A stretch of DNA of 64,000 nt from Pontibacter diazotrophicus (GTDB lineage: Bacteria > Bacteroidota > Bacteroidia > Cytophagales > Hymenobacteraceae): positions 32,139 through 96,138 of the forward strand of contig NZ_QRGR01000024.1 of NCBI RefSeq assembly GCF_003367245.1, written 5' to 3'. This document shows, piece after piece, positions 60,697 through 64,000 of this stretch. Numbering within the stretch: the stretch's first letter is position 1; each line of letters opens with the position of its first letter. Below the pieces are notes generated by a model that worked only from the letters and a program-made list of their open reading frames with translations, ran no database searches and was not told where the DNA came from. A program made the translations under genes and the position numbers.

Positions 60697-61560
60697 ATGA
60701 GCATTTTAAATTACATTCCCTGGAATGTCGACCCCGAAATATTTAGCATTGGCCCCTTAAGCATCCGTTGGTACGGTTTGCTTTTTGCCCTGGGCTTCGT
60801 AATTGGGCAGCGCATTCTCACCAAGATTTATGTGGCTGAGGGCCGCACAGAAGGCGATGTGGATGTTATTACCCTCTACATGATTATCGGAACAGTGATT
60901 GGTGCCCGTTTAGGCCATACGTTGTTCTATGCTCCGGACTACTACCTGAGCAACCCCATTGAAATCCTGAAGATATGGGAAGGTGGCTTAGCCAGCCATG
61001 GGGCTACCATCGGTATTCTGTTTGCACTGTGGCTGTTCAGCCGCCGCATGAAGTTTGACTATGTGTGGGTGCTGGACCGCATCGTGATTGTAGTGGCTTT
61101 AGGCGGAGCCCTAATCCGGTTGGGTAACCTGATGAATTCAGAGATATTTGGCCGACCAACTGATGTGCCGTGGGCATTTATATTCTACCAAAATAATGAA
61201 TATTCCCACGTGCCGCGCCACCCGACACAGTTATACGAGTCACTGAGTGTTTTTCTGCTTTTTGTGGTGCTGTACTGGTTGTGGAGCAAGTATAAAGCTG
61301 CGTTGCCACGCGGATTGCTGTTCGGGCTTTTTGTAACGTTCCTTTTCACTTTCCGTTTTTTAGTGGAGTTTATGAAAGAGAACCAGGAGGCCTTTGAGGA
61401 TGAAATGGCCCTGAACATGGGCCAGATATTAAGCATACCGCTTATTCTGGTTGGCCTGTTTATCCTGTTTAAAGTGTGGCAGAACCCAAAGCCTGCCCTG
61501 CCCGGAGGTAAACTGGTGGATGATACAAGAGCCGATACAAAAAAGGTACGAAAAGGATAA
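60697..61560 (+). CDS. lgt: Prolipoprotein diacylglyceryl transferase
   Basis: 287 aa, polytopic inner-membrane enzyme adding diacylglycerol to lipobox Cys. Family motifs: SIRWYGLLFALGF, GTVIGARLGHTLFYAPDYYL, and IRLGNLMNSEIFGRPTD, the conserved RxGNFxNxE region. Needed for the several lipoproteins of this window. Ends in a basic tail; the stop overlaps a strong bidirectional terminator. Confidence 0.96.
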   Translation: MSILNYIPWNVDPEIFSIGPLSIRWYGLLFALGFVIGQRILTKIYVAEGRTEGDVDVITLYMIIGTVIGARLGHTLFYAPDYYLSNPIEILKIWEGGLASHGATIGILFALWLFSRRMKFDYVWVLDRIVIVVALGGALIRLGNLMNSEIFGRPTDVPWAFIFYQNNEYSHVPRHPTQLYESLSVFLLFVVLYWLWSKYKAALPRGLLFGLFVTFLFTFRFLVEFMKENQEAFEDEMALNMGQILSIPLILVGLFILFKVWQNPKPALPGGKLVDDTRADTKKVRKG

Positions 61561-61612
61561 AAAACGAAGCAGGCCTTTCTCCATCAGAGAAAGGCCTGCT
61601 TCGTTTTTTATC
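61556..61612. terminator. Bidirectional terminator with 26-bp perfect stem
   Basis: GATAAAAAACGAAGCAGGCC... and exact inverse, 5-nt loop CATCA, starting at the lgt stop codon and 10 bp from the stop of the convergent gene. Confidence 0.88.
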
Positions 61613-61622
61613 TTATATGGTG

Positions 61623-62492
61623 CTATAGACTATAACGGTAGAGGTTGCCGCCTTCACTCGTAATTATCAACGTGTTGTTGTTTTCAAAGGCAATGCCTTC
61701 TGTCTGGCCAGCCCCTTCGATACTAACCTCGTCATGATCTCCTTCAAAAAAAGTGGCTGGCGAATCAAAGCCCCGGAACAAGTGTATTTTCTCTTCACTT
61801 AGCAGCGCCACGGTGTTTCCGTCCGGGCTAATGTCAGCACCTGTTACTTCTGTCTCTGTTTCTGCTTTGTAACTGCCAATCAACCTAGCCTTGTGGTTCC
61901 CTGGCTGAGCAGGTATCTGGTATACATTGGCTGTTTCACCCTGCCCTCTGTCTTTTGTAATGATGTACAGGTTATCATCGTGCCAGAAGAGCCCCTCCGA
62001 ATCGAAGTTCCGTTCTTTTTTAGAAGGCGGAAATTTTTTCTGGTCCTCATAAGTAAAGTGGATAGCCTCTGTCTGTTGCGGGTTCTCCAGGTTCATCCTG
62101 TACACCACTAAATCACGGCGTCTGTTATTATTGTTGCCAGTGTCTGCAATGTATATGTTGCCTGCTTCGTCCTGCGCCAGGTCTTCCCAGTCTACATTCT
62201 TTATATCCAGCTTTAGTGTTTCCACCAGCTTACCTTCTTTGTTTAACTTGTAGAGGTATGGCCTGTTACCCGCATCGTTGTGCGTGAGGTAATGGCCTTC
62301 CTGAGGTAGTACAGCAACACCAGAGCTTTCTCCAACAGCACCAGGCAGATTAGCCAATTTTTCGAAAGAGGCTGCTGTTGCAGGGGGTGCCTCCGCTGTG
62401 GTTGGCGCTTCCAATAATGTGTCGCGCATAAAGAAGAACAGCAGTGCTGCTACAGCTACAAAAACAGCTGCTACTTTTATCATCAGGTTCAT
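61623..62492 (-). CDS. Membrane-anchored SdiA-regulated-like beta-propeller protein
   Basis: 289 aa. N-terminal signal anchor (IKVAAVFVAVAALLFFFM), then a propeller: LPGAVGESSGVAVLPQEGHY, DWEDLAQDEAGNIYIADTGN, NFDSEGLFWHDDNLYIITKD, TGADISPDGNTVALLSEEKI. The pattern fits the SdiA-regulated / esterase-like phytase families. Exported, probably periplasmic; enzyme activity not predictable. Convergent with lgt. Confidence 0.8.
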   Translation of the reverse strand: MNLMIKVAAVFVAVAALLFFFMRDTLLEAPTTAEAPPATAASFEKLANLPGAVGESSGVAVLPQEGHYLTHNDAGNRPYLYKLNKEGKLVETLKLDIKNVDWEDLAQDEAGNIYIADTGNNNNRRRDLVVYRMNLENPQQTEAIHFTYEDQKKFPPSKKERNFDSEGLFWHDDNLYIITKDRGQGETANVYQIPAQPGNHKARLIGSYKAETETEVTGADISPDGNTVALLSEEKIHLFRGFDSPATFFEGDHDEVSIEGAGQTEGIAFENNNTLIITSEGGNLYRYSL

Positions 62493-62626
62493 TTATTTTG
62501 GATTGAAAATATGGTCGTGTAATTCTTATTTAACGGGAAGGCCCTGCCCGACGTTAACAATGAAGGCAAATAAATATTTTGACAGGATGTGTTATGCCAC
62601 ATGGGAGAATTACAAGTGATAAAAAG

Positions 62627-63022
62627 ATGGAGATAAAAAAGATAAAAGAAACCTGCCTTTATGTCGCAGATTTAAAAGAGAGTAAGGCCTTTTACGCAGG
62701 CAAATTGGGGATGAAGCAAATTGGGGAGGTGAAGGACCGTCACATTTTCTTTCGGGCCGGATCATCGGTACTTTTATGCTTCATAGCAGATGTGTCTAAA
62801 CAGGGTGGCAACTTACCTCCGCATTATGGTGCAGGGCAGCTGCATCTTGCTTTTGAAGTAGAGCAGGAGCAGTACGAAGCGTGGAAGGAGAAAGTAAAAA
62901 GCGCCGGCATACCAATTGAGCAGGAGTATGACTGGGGCGGGGGCTTCCTGTCGTTCTACTTCCGTGATCCAGACCAGCACCTGCTGGAAGTAGTGATGGA
63001 AGGGATGTGGGAGAGAAGTTAA
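62627..63022 (+). CDS. VOC superfamily protein (glyoxalase/bleomycin-resistance type)
   Basis: 131 aa from ATG 62627 (MEIKKIKETCLYVADLKESK). Two beta-alpha-beta-beta-beta units: FYAGKLGMKQIGEVKDRHIF and GGFLSFYFRDPDQHLLEVVM. The metal ligands His/Glu of the fold are present in the second half (HLLEVV). The family spans glyoxalases, dioxygenases and drug-binding proteins; the substrate is unclear. Single gene. Confidence 0.85.
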   Translation: MEIKKIKETCLYVADLKESKAFYAGKLGMKQIGEVKDRHIFFRAGSSVLLCFIADVSKQGGNLPPHYGAGQLHLAFEVEQEQYEAWKEKVKSAGIPIEQEYDWGGGFLSFYFRDPDQHLLEVVMEGMWERS

Positions 63023-63096
63023 TACTGAATAACTGAATTTTGAATGACTGAAACTTTATGTGGTGTACGCCCAGTTTACAGTTCTCAACTTTCCGG

Positions 63097-63753
63097 TTAT
63101 TTTGAAAGAAGTCTTTCGTTTACCATTGATAGCGTTTCCGGGTGTACAGTATGTCCGCCATCAAAGGTATACACCTGCGGCGTAATTCCTAGTTGTGCCA
63201 TCAGTTGTCCCTTCTGTTCCAGTTTATCGGGAGTGATAAACTCATCCTGCGTACCGTAGACAACGGCCACTGGTAAATCCTGAAAGGCAGCCTTGCCTGC
63301 ATCAAAATCGATATCCTCCGGAAAGGAAGCAGCCCAAAGTACAAGCCGGTGCACAGGCACCTGCCCGGTAGCCAACCAACGGCAAACGGTAGCACCCCCT
63401 TGGGAAAAGCCTAATACTGTAACCTGTACGTCCTGCGGCAACTGCCGCAGCTGTTCTTTAAGCAGTAAATTCAGGTAAGCTGCCTGGTCCTCAATCTCTG
63501 AAAGCCTATCTTCCTTTGTCATCCAGGTAGCGCCTACACGCCCCGAGAAGCCATCCAGGTAAAAACGCGACAGCGCCTCAGGTGCCACCACAAGGGTTTT
63601 GCCATCATCCAGGCCGCTGAAGTGGCGCAGAAAAAAAAGGCCTAACTGCCCGTATCCATGGCACACAATCCAAAGGTCTTTGATAGCATCGGAAGGGGTA
63701 CCCAAGGTATAATAACGGGCAGTGCGCGGGACAATAAGTTGGTGTTCAGTCAA
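63097..63753 (-). CDS. Alpha/beta hydrolase of the phospholipase/carboxylesterase family
   Basis: 218 aa. Starts TTG at 63753. IVCHGYGQLGLFFLRHF oxyanion region, nucleophile Ser in VTVLGFSQGGATVCRWLA, acid Asp near VVYGTQDEFITPDKL and His in FDGGHTVHPE. PF02230-like; acts on small esters. No upstream ATG fits, and the octamer array starts 39 bp upstream. Confidence 0.85.
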   Translation of the reverse strand: MTEHQLIVPRTARYYTLGTPSDAIKDLWIVCHGYGQLGLFFLRHFSGLDDGKTLVVAPEALSRFYLDGFSGRVGATWMTKEDRLSEIEDQAAYLNLLLKEQLRQLPQDVQVTVLGFSQGGATVCRWLATGQVPVHRLVLWAASFPEDIDFDAGKAAFQDLPVAVVYGTQDEFITPDKLEQKGQLMAQLGITPQVYTFDGGHTVHPETLSMVNERLLSK

Positions 63754-63791
63754 TATTTTGCGTGTATCTAAACAGTTGATCGTGATAGCAG

Positions 63792-63873
63792 TACCTCTCT
63801 ACCTCTCTACCTCTCTACCTCTCTACCTCTCTACCTCTCTACCTCTCTACCTCTCTACCTCTCTACCTCTCTA
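63792..63873. repeat. Perfect octamer tandem array, about 10 copies of ACCTCTCT
   Basis: Ten uninterrupted copies of ACCTCTCT (63793-63872), plus flanking T and A. It ends exactly where the putative IS3 end TGAACTTGCAACAATAAATT begins. Perfect copies suggest recent slippage. Not a CRISPR: no spacers. Confidence 0.92.
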
Positions 63874-64000
63874 TGAACTTGCAACAATAAATTGGACAAA
63901 GGATTAAGCTGCTAAATGTTTAACATTTCTTCCATTTGTTTGGGTGTACGGTATCCCAGACTTGAATGGAGTCTTTCTCTGTTGTAGAAGATCTCGATGT
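63874..64000 (-). mobile_element. IS3-family insertion sequence, 3' end only
   Basis: Cut by the window edge. The end TGAACTTGCAACAATAAATTG.. with TTGGACA resembles IS3-type terminal repeats. The transposase C-terminus reads inward from the right. The other end and target duplication are outside the window. Confidence 0.78.
63912..64000 (-). CDS. IS3-family transposase OrfB, C-terminus (partial)
   Basis: 29 visible codons. IEIFYNRERLHSSLGYRTPK is the conserved end of the DDE integrase domain of IS3 OrfB; the catalytic Glu lies just outside or at its start. The stop is TAG at 63914-63912. Confidence 0.88.
   Translation of the reverse strand, partial: IEIFYNRERLHSSLGYRTPKQMEEMLNI

Noticed and set aside
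62627..63022. Specific fosfomycin- or bleomycin-resistance gene
   Set aside because: The VOC fold alone does not identify a drug; resistance-enzyme signatures could not be confirmed by eye.
63792..63873. Possible CRISPR array
   Set aside because: The repeat unit is 8 bp with no spacers, and no cas genes are present.
63722..63907. Plus-strand frame with repeated LYLSTSLP residues
   Set aside because: It is only the translation of the octamer array, antisense to a real hydrolase start and running into the IS end.

Overview
The window reads as ordinary chromosome of a Bacteroidota member, most likely order Cytophagales, family Hymenobacteraceae (Pontibacter-like). This is inferred from gene content: DUF5606, IPExxxVDY, PorT-like and PorE-like envelope proteins, an atpD-atpC pair separate from the rest of the ATP synthase genes, a zinc-cysteine-less Tgt, and many promoters with the Bacteroidota -7 element TAnnTTTG (several with TTTG about 20 bp upstream). 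No rRNA was found and only one tRNA (Gln, TTG). The left edge cuts a Kdo transferase gene. The right edge cuts an IS3-family element.

Layout. 1-9.3 kb is almost all minus strand: Kdo transferase, a MITE-like palindrome, a sulP / beta-carbonic anhydrase / TetR cluster, a PerR-peroxiredoxin pair, aspartokinase, DUF5606, a TonB-C protein and EngB. 10-21 kb is rich in envelope genes: a PorE-like OmpA protein, menG overlapping a PorT-like barrel, an SDR, two tandem paralogous lipoproteins with a possible kinase-like core, a second OmpA protein and a membrane protein. 21-36 kb holds typA, msrB, DUF3050, metG, two tandem MFS transporters, pth, rplY, prs, tRNA-Gln and purL. 37-53 kb holds atpDC, a serine hydrolase, PLP enzymes, ispE, an eamA-lptF-tgt run, a glycosyltransferase with an overlapping ECF sigma factor, rsmG and a YheT-type hydrolase. 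53-64 kb holds rpsT, pyk with an IPExxxVDY gene, the acpP-fabF-rnc operon, nadE, lgt and several small enzymes, ending in an octamer tandem array abutting the IS end.

The most unusual material is between and beside the housekeeping genes. (1) Several spacers are built from 7-8 bp words arranged as two inverted arms. (2) Two REP-like nested hairpins show a compensatory base-pair change. (3) A 200-bp MITE-like palindrome lies upstream of the Kdo transferase gene. (4) Intergenic terminators have perfect stems up to 31 bp. (5) The tandem lipoprotein pair carries a conserved R-H-E / D-R-D-N motif set reminiscent of FAM20-type kinases. No defence island, prophage, CRISPR array or biosynthetic cluster is visible.
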